Below, piece by piece: positions 43,840 through 54,152 of a stretch of 64,000 bases of DNA. Positions within the stretch are counted from its first letter, which is position 1; each line of letters begins with the position of its first letter. This stretch comes from Platycnemis pennipes. Taxonomy: Eukaryota > Arthropoda > Insecta > Odonata > Platycnemididae. Under the pieces are notes generated by a model that ran no database searches, was not told the origin of the DNA, and saw only the letters and a list, made by a program, of their open reading frames with translations. The position numbers and the translations under genes are program-made. The stretch lies in NCBI GenBank assembly GCA_933228895.1, contig OW121852.1, positions 105,855,544-105,919,543 of the forward strand, read 5' to 3'.

Positions 43840-44128
43840 TATGCAATAAAGGCGTATCTTCTTCTCATGTATGTAATTTCCATTGAAACTGATTTAAACT
43901 ATTGTGAAATAGCTATATAACATTCAAAATATCACACATGGCAATGTATTCGTATTTTCAAACTTTTGTGACGTAATACGAACCGTTAAACTTTCATAAA
44001 TAAATTACATGTTATTTAGAATGAGTAAAGATAACCTGGTTCCAAACACCTTCTAATTCTGTGGTATACGTTCTGGTAGACCAAAAACAATATCATGGAT
44101 ATCTATCAGTAAACGTATCGACCAGGAA
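43840..44128. other. No gene recognised
   Basis: AT-rich spacer. Confidence 0.4.
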
Positions 44129-44215
44129 CATCTACATCTACATAATACCCTGCAAGCCACCATAAAGGTGTGTGGTTCTCACCAAACATGCACTACATAT
44201 CATTTATAAAATTTG
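44129..44215 (-). repeat. LINE-A tail with internal deletion
   Basis: AACATCTACATCTACATAAT, GCAAGCCACCATAAAGGTGT, then GTGGTTCTCACC. The CAGGGGGTGAA part is missing. A partial 3'UTR follows (CATGCACTACATATCAT). Confidence 0.8.
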
Positions 44216-44219
44216 TAAT

Positions 44220-46302
44220 TAACATTTAAAAGTAATCAACATGTAAGTAATCAATTAGTATCGACGATAGAGTGTATATATATGTTATACCGATGTGTTA
44301 TATCAATCAGTCAGGCATCCATTTTAATGCATCAAGTTAATATTCCCTCAAAACAAGTGAAGTTACTATTAACATGAATAATAGGCCTAAAAACTTTTTT
44401 CAGATCAACATTACACCTTTCTTTCTGGCCATAAATTTGCTATTTTATGATCTCTTATTTTTCCACTGAATAAAACATTTTTAAATCTATCTGTACTGTA
44501 ACTAAACCCTAAAATTGGTTTTTGTGCTTAAATTTATTGTTAGTCATATTGCAAAATATCAAAGATGAATTGAAAAGTTATGGGAAAACATTTCGGTTAC
44601 AAATGCATAAAAAAAGATAGTTCCGTGTGCCATAAGCGGAACCCACAGCCGGATAGCATCCCGAAACGAGTTCACAGTTCTAAATCACCTCAGAAATTCT
44701 TTCCTTCCCAGCCACGAAAGCATCACTCATTTCCTGCAAAATACCTCCTTTCTGCCTCAACAATTGGTCAAGAATTTCGGCTTTCGTTCCGGTCCACATG
44801 TTTAAACGTCCGTCGGATGACCTGCCACGATGACCTGCTGCGTTAAATTTCCCAGGGAGAAAACATTCCGAGTCAAGTTGAAAAGATCCCGTTCCTCCCA
44901 TAACGCCGCCGGGTGGTTAAAAATAACGCCATCGGGTGCTATTTTTTTCGCAAGTGCGTTGGAGGAAATGGATGCCCTCACTTTTAGGGGCGCTCCGGTA
45001 CACTCGGATATTCAGACGCAAACACGTTGGCTCATTGCCGTGAGTGGAGAGGTGAGTTAGTGTCGATGGAGGCTTTCTAGGGGTATGGTTGGCGTAGAAA
45101 AAGGAATTGCAGCGGCTCTGGAGTGAAAGCAAATAACCCGAACACTAGGCACCGCAGGAGAAGCGGGACCGGGCGGCGCGGCGTCAGTAGAACAGCGACC
45201 GCTATTCACAAGCGTCGGAATTGTTGACAGAAGACGGGCGATTCAACTCGGGTTCTTAGTGGGGATTGCGATACTAACGACTAAAAAGTAGCGAGAAATG
45301 CCTAATTTCTCTCTCCTACGGTTCCATGAAGTTTAAAGTGGTGGTTAATAATTCTAACCAGACGTTCCACTGATCCGGCGTAGGATGATCGTTTTCTACG
45401 TTGTTATCGCTATCGCTAGAGCAACGTAACGTAACCTACCATCATTATTATTTTGGGTGAACAAACCTAAAATAGTTTTAATGCAGCTATCCACCAGATA
45501 CTCATATAAGCGAACCACTTCAAATATATACATATACATGTAGTTCATTTTTCACATCCTTGCGCTATAAATTTCAATCGTGGACTTCCCTTTCCATTCT
45601 TCTAAGCTAGTTTTCCATCTAGGAATGTCTCAATCGGGAACATTTTTCACAGAAGCAATCTTTAGAAACCGCACTGCAACTAAGATTAAATACTTGAAGT
45701 ATCACACAAAATTTGAGATGCAAGAGTCACCTGCCGATGTTATTATCCTACTATTAACGGAAGTCGCCAAGAAGTGCATGGTTACTGTCCAATACCGTCC
45801 GAATATGAATAAGCTGCACCTCAGTCGCAGGTCAATCCCTGTTCTGTCAGCGGCTTCCTATAAATTCTTGGTCATTCAGATTGGGCCCAGAAGAGTGCTT
45901 TGGCTACCATTGTCATGAATCATGAACAATGTAATACTGAAACATTTAGCCCGCAACTCCCTACGTATCTCATCCATTTCATTTGTTCATCCATTTTTAT
46001 TTCCAACTGAAACTATGATAATTCTAAAAGTCACATAAAAAAGCTCTTCTGGAAGTGTATTTCTTTGTATATTTCAGAAAAACTATTTTCACAGTTATCG
46101 CCCGACAGGGTAAGATATTTCCTGGATTCATATTTAAATTGACTAAAACCTCAAGCTCAAAAATTTTATGAAAACGAAGTAGAACCCATTATATTCAAAT
46201 ACACTAATTTTAAGACTGAAATGAAAAGATCCAGCAGAGTTTAGTCATTCAAGAAGACAGAAATCTCGTTGCTACTATGCCGTCACCGTGACCCTATAAT
46301 AG
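44220..46302. other. No gene recognised; GC-richer block at 44.6-45.3 kb
   Basis: Overlapping open frames on both strands at 44.58-45.13 kb and a 112-codon frame at 45580-45918 (starting MDFPFHSSKLVFHLGM) show no domain I recognise. The latter is long for its AT context, but has no supporting neighbour or motif. Confidence 0.35.
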
Positions 46303-46630
46303 TGTTTCTTAAAATCCTTAATGGCATACATCTCAAACATAGTTTTAAAATTCTTATTATCTGTGTATAGTTAGCTTGTACTTGCCATGTACTTGCCATC
46401 TATATACATTTATTTACTGATTTGTTGAAGAAATTACTTTTTAATATAATACTTTTTCAACATCGTCAGTGCTTCTTAAAAGGTTTAACGGGTACATCTC
46501 AAAACAAAGTTTTAAAATTCTTATTATTTTTGGTGCAAGCATACCTTGTTTTTGTCATGTCACCTTCTACGTCCATGCATTTGCTAAAAAAAATTTTTTC
46601 TAATAAAATATTTTTTCAACAACGTAACGA
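46303..46630 (+). repeat. Tandem duplication, period about 167 bp
   Basis: TGTTTCTTAAAATCCTTAAT, GGCATACATCTCAAACATAG and TTTTAAAATTCTTATTAT from 46303 are repeated as TGCTTCTTAAAAGGTTTAAC, GGGTACATCTCAAAACAAAG and TTTTAAAATTCTTATTAT from 46470. The ends TAATATAATACTTTTTCAAC and TAATAAAATATTTTTTCAAC also match. Confidence 0.75.
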
Positions 46631-46657
46631 AATCACAGGTGGCACAGGGAATGTAAC

Positions 46658-46765
46658 TGCCCCCCCTATCCTGAATGTGTGAATTTCACACGCCAATGGC
46701 TTAGTATGGGGTGAGCTCCACCTTCACCTATCTAAGACCAACCTTCGGGTCAAACACAGCTATAA
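46658..46765 (+). repeat. 3' half of the 35 kb SINE
   Basis: CCCCCCTATCCTGAATGTGT, GAATTTCACACGCCAATGGC, TTAGTATGGGGTGAGCTCC and CCAACCTTCGGGTCAAACAC match the 3' part of the SINE at 34945-35213. The tRNA head is missing. Confidence 0.8.
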
Positions 46766-46968
46766 CTAATAATAATTACTCTAATGTAGGAGAAGAAAGG
46801 TTGGACAAGTCTAGTAACAGTCATATCAAAAAATTCAAAGGAAACCATAAAAAGAAAAAAAAATGTATCTGTGAATCATTTTGACCCATGCGGTTCTTCT
46901 GGTTCTGCAACGATGGCTAGGGCTTCTAGTGTTAAAGGTGGAAATCGAAGGAAATGCATGGCAAGTGC

Positions 46969-47412
46969 CAGGCACATAGCCAGAAATTTGTTTCGGGGAG
47001 GGGGCTAAGTCTAGAGTAGCGTAACCTGAAACAAATCAGCCTTGCCCGTTAGGTTCCGACATGTTACGAATCTCTTCCCCGAATTTTCAGTGCTTGGTAT
47101 TTAGTTTCACAGTGCCAATTTTTATATCTTCTCACTGGTAAAGTTCACTTCTTGCCTGGTTATGAAGCAGGTTATTTGACAGGCCCCAGAACAGAAGTTC
47201 AACGCATACATAACATATCAGATTGAAAAGAACCATTATTAACCACACACATGCCAAGCTAGTGATTACGTGTTAAGACAGTTAACACCTGAATTATACC
47301 CAGTGTGATCCAGATCAGGCCCAGTTAAAAGCAGAAAAACAAAATAATTGGGAAAAATTTCGAATTTCAGGGGGGGAGGGCTGAAGCCACAGAAGACCTG
47401 GCTACGTGCCTG
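46969..47412. mobile_element. hAT-like MITE, 444 bp
   Basis: The ends are inverted: CAGGCACATAGCCAG on the left and CAGGCACGTAGCCAG read inward from the right. The flanks GCAAGTGC (46961-46968) and GCAAGTAC (47413-47420) are an 8-bp target duplication with one change. Sub-terminal G-runs (CGGGGAGGGGG, CAGGGGGGGAGGG) are present at both ends. There is no coding capacity. A fragment of the same family lies at 9.58-9.71 kb. Confidence 0.87.
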
Positions 47413-47420
47413 GCAAGTAC

Positions 47421-47967
47421 GTAAGTACGCGACAGAAAGCGATCCGACGCTATACTACGGAGTGAAGGGCAAGATACATTCATTGGAGACGGGCGGCAAG
47501 GTCGTTCCGTCGACACGCTCCCGAAGGTGACGGAGAAGCAACGATCAATGGCTTGAAGGAAGTCCGTGGGGGGAGGAATGCCACTGCAAGAGCACGCCGA
47601 GTGTGCAATACGCTATATAGCATTGCATTGTGGGAAAGGACGCAGATGGAGGGCGTTATGTGCACTGTGGGAAGTGGGTGGGACTGTGTTCTGTGCACTC
47701 GGAGGGAAGGCGAGTGAGGGGGTGGTCAAAGGGAGGAAAGGGGGCACAAACCGGGTGAAGTTAAGCATCAGGTCGGACGGCGACAATTGCGTCATTCCAC
47801 TGAGGTGGTCACGAGAAAAGAGGAAGAGTAATTGTTGCACACCTCAGACAGCAACTGGTAAGGTGGCATTTCCGTACCAGGGATGTCATATTTTTCCATG
47901 AGGTGTATTCATACCGTGCTGCTTTGATGCATGCATACAAGGTATTCGACCAAAACCAAAACAAGGT
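47421..47967. other. No gene recognised; GC-richer block
   Basis: Overlapping open frames on both strands (47480-47901), including one of 111 codons, follow local G-rich composition. No domain was recognised. Confidence 0.4.
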
Positions 47968-48120
47968 AACGTAAATGAATTCACTTGGTAAAACTCCACA
48001 CTTTTATTAAAACCGACCTAGGTTCAGACTTATACAGTCGAAAGTCATTATCAAGGTTATTATTAAGAGCCTTGATAATGACTGTATAATGTAATTATAC
48101 TAAGTGAATTCATTTACGTT
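47968..48120. repeat. Palindromic repeat with CCGACCTAGGT, copy 2
   Basis: AACGTAAATGAATTCACTTG at 47968 is inverted at 48099-48120. Inside it, TATACAGT and AGTCATTATCAAGG (48031-48056) pair with CCTTGATAATGACTGTATA (48070-48089). The left interior holds TTTATTAAAACCGACCTAGG. The downstream TGGTTCCACGAAGTCAAGCC is shared with the 10.9 kb copy. Confidence 0.75.
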
Positions 48121-48431
48121 ATCAATATGTGGTTCCACGAAGTCAAGCCTAGCAATTTGTTATACAAAAAAAAGATATTTTAGGTTCGTGGATAGCCCCA
48201 TCCTGTTAAATCCCACCCATGTATATTGTATCTTATCTTACTTAGAAACAAATCAACGTTTCATATACTTATCTACCTATTCATATACATCTACTTAATG
48301 ACCTGAAAGGTATTCTGCCAAAAACAATTTCAGGCTGGTGGATAGTACCACCCTGTTATACACCACCAGTCATCTTACCTTACCTATTTTAGAATCCAAT
48401 CCACTTTTCATATGACTATTCACCTAAGTCT
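48121..48431. repeat. Possible local duplication next to the palindrome
   Basis: GGATAGCCCCATCCTGTTAA, then ATCTTATCTTACTTAGAA and TTTCATATACTTATCTACC at 48.19-48.28 kb are echoed as GGATAGTACCACCCTGTTAT, ATCTTACCTTACCTATTTTA and TTTCATATGACTATTCACC at 48.34-48.43 kb. No gene is present. Confidence 0.55.
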
Positions 48432-48496
48432 ACTTAACTCCCTTCAAGCCACCATAAAGGTGTGCGACAGGGGGCGAATTCACATCAAATATGCTC
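48432..48496 (-). repeat. LINE-A tail
   Basis: CTACTTAACTCCCTTCAAGC, CACCATAAAGGTGTGCGACA and GGGGGCGAATTCACATCAAA is a minus-strand tail. It directly precedes the plus-strand RT fragment that begins at 48497. Confidence 0.75.
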
Positions 48497-48845
48497 CATT
48501 TGGAATATGCTGCCAGTATATGGGACCCATATGAAATAGGCCTAAATAATGAACTTGAACATGTGCAGCGAAGATCGGCAAGATATGTAAAGGGAAGGTA
48601 CGATAACTATATTAGCCTAACCAGTCCATCAAATGAATTAAAATGGGAGTCATTGCCATATCGCAGGCTGAAATTTAAACTTAATTTCTTAAATAAATTT
48701 CAGGATAATATTTTCACAGATGACGTTAAAAATATTTTGCGAACCCCAACTTACTATGGTAGACTGTACCATAATCACAAAATTAGAGAAATGGATTGTT
48801 GAACTGACGGATTCAAAATGCCCAAAATTTTACAATTAGAGGTTT
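48497..48845 (+). pseudogene. LINE-A RT C-terminal fragment without its 3'UTR
   Basis: LEYAASIWDPYEIGLNNELE, VQRRSARYVKGRYDNYI, NELKWESLPYRRLKFKLN, DDVKNILRTPTYYGRLYH and KIREMDC are readable, followed by a stop. A short deletion lies where MSFFPR is expected. The sequence runs to ACAATTAGAGG and is then lost at the junction with a hairpin and an opposite-strand LINE segment. Confidence 0.88.
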
Positions 48846-48848
48846 TCT

Positions 48849-48893
48849 TAAAATCTTATGAGTTTTTTATAACTACAAAACTCATAAGATTTT
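48849..48893. repeat. Perfect 17-bp-arm hairpin at a LINE junction
   Basis: AAAATCTTATGAGTTTT is inverted as AAAACTCATAAGATTTT across a short loop (about TTATAACTAC). The right arm belongs to the minus-strand RT sequence (KLKSYEF codons), so the left arm is a short inverted copy made at the junction. Confidence 0.85.
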
Positions 48894-50197
48894 AATTTCA
48901 GAATTATATTTCTATGAGACGCTTTGTCAAACGCTTTCTTGAAATCGAGAAATATTGCATCCACTGAAATATTATTTTCGCCAGAAACTAAAATATCGGG
49001 GGAAAAGAGAGCAAGATGAGTTTCACATGATCTACTCTTCCGGAACCCGTGCTGAACATTGGACGATAAATTCTAGCTATCTAGGTGCCCCATGACTGAA
49101 CTGGCAATTATATGTTCCAGGACTTGCATTAAATGGATGTGAGTGATATAGGTCGGTAGTTGGATGGCTGCTCCCTATCACCACTTATAAAAATGGGTGT
49201 TAAATTGGCTGCTTTCCAATCCATCGGTACGACGTGTTCGGTAGGGATTTATTAAATACTATTTCAAGGTAGGGGGTAATTTTGGAAGCTAACTCTCTAT
49301 ATACGCGGGAGGGAATTTGGTCAGGGCCAGGAGATTTGTTGGGACTTATATCTTTAAGTAACTTTTCAATACCTTTACAGGAAATTTCAATTGCTTGCAT
49401 CAGCCGCTGAAAGAGGTCAGGTAACACATAAGTTGAATTTCCGGAAGGTAGGTTAAAAACAGTTTGGATGAAGGAATTCAGCAAGTTAACATTGTCAAGA
49501 GTGTTTTTGGCCATTTCACCATTATCATTTTTAAGTTAATGGACGGAAGACTTACGGCCTTGCATTTCCCTTACGTACGACCAGAAGACTTTTGTATTTT
49601 CCTTCAATTGCTCCCCAAGTGTTTTTCTTTTGAACTCCGCAAATGCATTACGAAGAGCTGTCTTTGCAGTGGAATTTGAAATTTTATAGTTATCAATTAT
49701 TACATTACGCTCATCAATGGGTATATTTACTAATTGTTTTCATTTTTGCATGACACATTCGCTACCGTCTCAGGGATTTTCTCACTTTGGCATTGTGCCA
49801 CCTAGGTTCAGTGCTTTCTTTTCAAATTTACCAGGGATATATTTATTGATCCCAGAGCTCATGATATTAATGAACGACTTCCATGAACCGTCTGTAAATA
49901 CGTTTATGGAAAACTTTTTGAAATACGATAAGGAATTGCTTAAATAAATTTTGAAGTTAGCACAGTCAGCTCTTTTAAAAATATAAATTTTTCTTTTTGT
50001 TCAAAATTTTTATCTAATGTTAGAGAGAATTTCGCAGTTAGAACTCGGTGATCATTGATTCCACCAACGATGTCCATCTTAATTACTTGTTGTGAGATGT
50101 TGATTGCCAGTAAATCAAGAATGCTATCCCCTCTATTAGGTGCTGTAGTTAATTGTTGCAGGGAGTTGTTGGAGAATACTGATAGATATCTGATAGT
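48894..50197 (-). pseudogene. LINE endonuclease C-terminus and front half of RT domain
   Basis: Reading the minus strand from 50190, the fragment starts with NRGDSILDLLAINISQQ and VGGINDHRVL (the SDH-type end of an AP endonuclease domain, about 50045-50070). It passes through a linker with stops (ALRNAFAEFKRKTLGEQL, KVFWSYVREMQGRKSS) into the RT: NKSPGPDQIPSRVYREL (49320 region), PMDWKAANLTPIFISGD, NYRPISLT (near 49150), VQHGFRKSRSCETHLAL and FLDFKKAFDKASH (RT motif A, near 48930). It ends before the YxDD motif. Frameshifts and stops are frequent. Sequence style fits the CR1/L2 group and is probably the 5' part of LINE-A/B. The only other endonuclease-type LINE sequence was not found in the window. 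Confidence 0.85.
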
Positions 50198-50248
50198 CTC
50201 TCACAACTTTATGGTGGCTTGCAGGGATTTATGTAGGTATAGATGTAT
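50198..50248 (+). repeat. LINE-A tail joined to the inverted EN/RT segment
   Basis: TCACAACTTTATGGTGGCTT, GCAGGGATTTATGTAGG and TATAGATGTA is a plus-strand tail directly after the minus-strand EN/RT segment and directly before a minus-strand LINE-A 3'UTR. Confidence 0.75.
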
Positions 50249-50800
50249 GCATTACATATCATGCATGAAAAGGATTAAAAATTATATAATAGTCAAAACA
50301 TAGCAATAAAAAAGATTTAAATACCAAAGCAAGCATGCGTAAACATGCTGTCAGTTGCGTTAGCTAAGAGTCCTATTAATAAAATGCAAATACAATGCTA
50401 TTCATCAAAACTCTTGTATATTTCAACAATTAAATATTATCCCTTGTAGTACAAGGAAATAAGAGTATTTTGAATATGTCAGTTCGGCAATCATTTTCGC
50501 AAATTTTATGGTGGTAGTCCAGTGTATCATAATAAGTTAAGAGTTCGTAGAATATTTTTAACGCCTTCGGCGAAAAATATTGTCTTGGAGTTTAGTGAAG
50601 TCTAAATTTTAGCCTACATTTTGATAAAATTTTCTATTTTAGTTCATCTAAAGGGCCAGTTCAAATAATATTATTACCGTCTCTTAACAAATATTGCCGA
50701 TCTCGCTGCTCAAACTCAGTTCGTTATTTAAGAGTATTTCGTAAGGATCTAATTTACTGTCAGTGTATTCCAAACGAGGTCTAATAAGGTAAAGGTAGCT
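50249..50800 (-). pseudogene. Decayed LINE-A RT C-terminus and 3'UTR
   Basis: The minus strand carries CGAACTGAGTTTGAGCAGCG, AGATCGGCAATATTTGTTAA, a diverged DDVKNIL region (CGAAGGCGTTAAAAATATT), GCCGAACTGACATATTCAAA, and the 3'UTR down to TTTTCATGCATGATATG. Every frame is broken by indels. The tail proper is missing, so the 3'UTR abuts the opposite tail at 50248. Confidence 0.75.
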
Positions 50801-50974
50801 AATTAATCGTACATGACCGTTACATTTGTCTAATATTGCCTTATTACATCGCTCTATAAATATTCACACCTTCCGCATAGCCTCCATGACGTAAGGAACA
50901 TCAATTAATTTCTTCCTGCCCTTCCCCGCTTTCATATCTCATGTCATATTAAAAGGGAAAAAAGACAGAGAAAT
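50801..50974. other. No feature recognised
   Basis: Short spacer. Confidence 0.4.
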
Positions 50975-51265
50975 AATGGCATTTGCACCATTTGGGTATC
51001 TGGAAAGGGGTTGAAATTTAAGGAGTGATGGGAGGGAGGAAAGAAACCCGGAATCGGAATTAGCCACATCTCATCGTAGTCATGAGGTTCACCATTTGAA
51101 GTCCTATCTGACGGACGGAGTGCTGGAATCTGTGCTTTCTACACACGGACGATCAGGCATGCGAGCAATAAGAACTCAATTGGACCCGTTGTGTCATAAA
51201 CAAATCAGTCACATTCGAGGTTCGAACCTGGATCTTCAGGAAGTGAAACTATCTTGGAACGTGGA
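50975..51265 (-). repeat. SINE-like family S3, copy 1
   Basis: GAAACCCGGAATCGGAATTA, GAAGTCCTATCTGACGGACG and ATTCGAGGTTCGAACCTGGA have the same order as the copies at 53625-53900 and 62880-63200. The right end contains a box-B-like, nearly self-complementary GGTTCGAACC. Orientation is inferred from the tRNA-like end of the 63 kb copy. Confidence 0.65.
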
Positions 51266-51782
51266 TGGAGTTTATATGAAACAAAGTTCTTTTTCTTCGT
51301 GACACACGAAGTAGAGTTATTGTGTTTTGTAACTAGCATTGATTGATGGAACGAAACATCTCAAGCTATTGTGATTCAGGATGTGCACGGAGAACAACTA
51401 AGGTGATGTTTGAACTGAATTGAAAAAGATTAAGAAAGAAAACAAAATAAATAATTATAAATCCCATTAATATTGGAGGAAATGATGAATAGTGAATATT
51501 TTTAAACAACATGGTGATTTGAAAAATTAAATATCAATCAGATGTTCCAAGTAACCAATGAATGGTTCCGAAGTACAGGACGAGAAAAAAAAATCTCACA
51601 AGTCATTCGTCGAGGGAAATGAGAATGAGAGGTAATGCGGATGTAAAACCTATAAAAAAATATACGATTGAAATAGAAAAACCATGTAATAGTTCCATCA
51701 TTTTGTAGTTTTCATTCATCGATCGGCTGAAACGTTCCAATGCCTTCCAATCAAGTATTTTTGGTATTGTCGTGAAGCTTTA
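51266..51782. other. No gene recognised
   Basis: AT-rich spacer. Confidence 0.4.
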
Positions 51783-51945
51783 TCTACATCTAAATCTACA
51801 GAATACCCTGAAAGCCACCAAAAGTCGTGTGGCGGGGGGTTAATAAACACCAAACATGCACCACATATAAGGTATAAGAGTAATAAAAATAATACACTTG
51901 TCAGTACTTAACAATTTTAAAAAGATGAAAATAATTTTATATCGG
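51783..51945 (-). repeat. LINE-A tail and 3'UTR
   Basis: TTATCTACATCTAAATCTAC, GAATACCCTGAAAGCCACCA, AAGTCGTGTGGCGGGGGGTT and CACCAAACATGCACCACATA form a minus-strand LINE-A end with part of the 3'UTR (AACAATTTTAAAAAGATGAA). No RT codons follow. Confidence 0.8.
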
Positions 51946-53288
51946 CTGGTGGACCCTTTTTTGTTGATTAAGCAAAATATTATTCATAATATGCACGCTA
52001 TAAGGAACTAACTATAAGTCAAACCCAAAGGAAGTAGGCTTATAAAGTAGTAAAAAGGCAAAACGAAAGAATAAACTTAAATAACAAGCTAGGCATTAGA
52101 ATAATCAAGCTAAGAGTCATAGCTATTAAAAATAAACTCTGAACGCAGATTAAAGTGAGTTTTAATATAGAAAAAGAAATTACTTCGGTATATAGAGGCA
52201 AAAAATTGGATTTTTATTATTTTATGTATCGAGCACGAATCATAGCTAGGAAACGGCTTTTGAGACTTTTTCCTCTTCAAAATCGACGGTTGACACGAAC
52301 ATCACACGCCTGGCAAACAATTTGCGATCCTTTGATCGTTCTGAGACTCACGCTTGCATCTCCAAGGGAATTTCAAACGACTTGGCCAAGAGCTCTGCTC
52401 TGTAGCGTTGCATCTGTGAGAGAAAATATCATTCCCACTTGGATGTTATGCGGAGGATGCAGCATTCCTTTCCACTTTCCCATTTCCACTGCGTTGTTCG
52501 AAATACCGAACACACCCCACCCATCAACGATCTTAGCTCCGCTGCGCGAGAGATGAGAATTGTAAGACGCCGGAAAAGGCGCTTGATTCGATTCGAATGC
52601 ACAATTTTCGCAAACGGAAATTTCCTACGACCATTATCCCCCCGGCGCGGCATCCGATTCACCCTTCATATCTACTCGGTCGCAATTTCTAAGCGAGATC
52701 CAGTACGTTACCTCGGGAGAATCGATGAGGGGTCTCCCGGGTTCCTGCCGACAATACGCTGGTAATGGTAACATTCCATTTGAGGCACTTGGATTTCAGA
52801 GCCAAAAATCATATCCGAGATGAAAAAACGTACATTCTCAAATACCAAGGGGAGAGAAAGAAACCGCCATGCAACGGCACATGTGGACTCGAAAGCTGCA
52901 AGTATCTTCATGTGTAATTTCCGTAATATCCGTCTGTGAACCACAGCATTGAAAACGGCTTGCCTTAGTGATATGCGATAAACTATAATCCAGGAAGGTA
53001 CGAAGAAAAATATTTTTTTCTTGTGAAGTCCAGAGTTTTTTTTAATGAAAATAATAATGTTTTATTGGTACAAAAATCATTATACACTATATATACATGA
53101 TATATGATGCATTAAAGATAATACATTCACTTGTAACTAATAACAATAGAATTAAGTTTATAAAGTTTTGTCACTAGGTAGGCATTCATTATCAAAATGG
53201 TGTACATTTTTTTCTTTCTTTACAATATATCATAGTAAATTTTGTAATTATATTACATGTAAATCTTATGCACATGTACAGTATAAGT
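51946..53288. other. No gene recognised; GC-richer block at 52.25-52.76 kb
   Basis: A 133-codon open frame (52155-52556) and overlapping 77- to 108-codon frames on both strands have no recognised domain and contradict each other. The 53.0-53.28 kb part is very AT-rich. Confidence 0.4.
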
Positions 53289-53316
53289 CCTCCTGAGTCA
53301 TTGGCTCGTCAGGAGG
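53289..53316. other. Short GC hairpin in AT-rich sequence
   Basis: CCTCCTGA (53289-53296) pairs with TCAGGAGG (53309-53316) across a 12-base loop. It stands out in a long AT-rich tract, but there is no adjacent feature to explain it. Confidence 0.5.
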
Positions 53317-53624
53317 TGCTTGTAAAAGCAAAGATAATTATGAAGAGGAGCACACATTAATTGATGAGGTACAATTGATAATATGTCATATTGTAAAGAA
53401 ACGAATAGTACACACTTGTTATCAGTTTAACATACATACAGTAGATTAGAGATTACAGAAGAAGACAGAGTTTGATTACAAATGGCGTAAAGTTTACGTC
53501 GATTTAAATGCGGTTAAAAATTCTAAAGATTAATCTGCTCATCTAATAGATAATAGATACATTTATGCCAAAATTAAGCCGGATACATTATTATCTAGTG
53601 ATCCCGGGGAGGTGACTGATAGCT
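53317..53624. other. No gene recognised
   Basis: AT-rich spacer. Confidence 0.4.
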
Positions 53625-53900
53625 AAGGTAATTTATGATATGAGGGTATTTGAGAGTGAGGAATTGTTTTAAGGAATGGAGGAAGGGTGGGGTGAAACCC
53701 GGCGTTGGTATTAGCCAACTCTGAACGCAAAGTACCAAGGGGTGTACACTTTAACGTCCCATCCTACGGACGGAGCAATGAACTCGACGTACCCACCTCA
53801 TGAAACTCAATTGGAGACCGGTACACCAATATAATATCTCTGCCTAAGTTGGAATTCTAACCAGTACCTTATGGATGAAAAGTCGGAGCTATAGCTATTA
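53625..53900 (-). repeat. SINE-like family S3, copy 2
   Basis: GGGTGAAACCCGGCGTTGGT, ATTAGCCAACTCTGAACGCA, AAGTACCAAGGGGTGTACAC, TTTAACGTCCCATCCTACGG and a weak tRNA-like right end (TGGAATTCTAACCAGTACC). The phrase TTTAACGTCCCATCC is shared in form with the 63 kb copy. Confidence 0.7.
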
Positions 53901-54026
53901 TACTAACCCTATTCTTACTTTTATTACCTATTTAATCATTGGCCTACTAAAATATGAAATTTTGGCAATAGCCATTCATTATCATCTTGTCAGGAGAATA
54001 ACTATTATCTATTTTTTAAAAGTAGA

Positions 54027-54152
54027 TATTTCGTTTTGCGTATAATATTTAGCTTCGCCAAAGATATTTCGTTATGCGTAAGATATTTCGTTTTGCGTAA
54101 GGTATTACGTTTTGCGTAACATATTTCGTTTTGTGCAAGATATTTCGTTTTG
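54027..54152. repeat. Minisatellite with ATATTTCGTTTTGCGTA-type unit
   Basis: Units of about 17-20 bp (ATATTTCGTTTTGCGTA, AGATATTTCGTTATGCGTA, GGTATTACGTTTTGCGTAA, CATATTTCGTTTTGTGCA) are repeated at least five or six times. The open frame through it on the minus strand (KTKYL, RKTKYL repeats) is a consequence of the repeat. Confidence 0.85.

Noticed and set aside
45580..45918. 112-codon open frame as a gene
   Set aside because: No motif, no neighbour and no family recognised; length alone is not enough in this window.
52155..52765. 133- and 108-codon plus frames and a 77-codon minus frame
   Set aside because: They overlap each other in conflicting frames and show no recognisable domain or splice-bounded structure.
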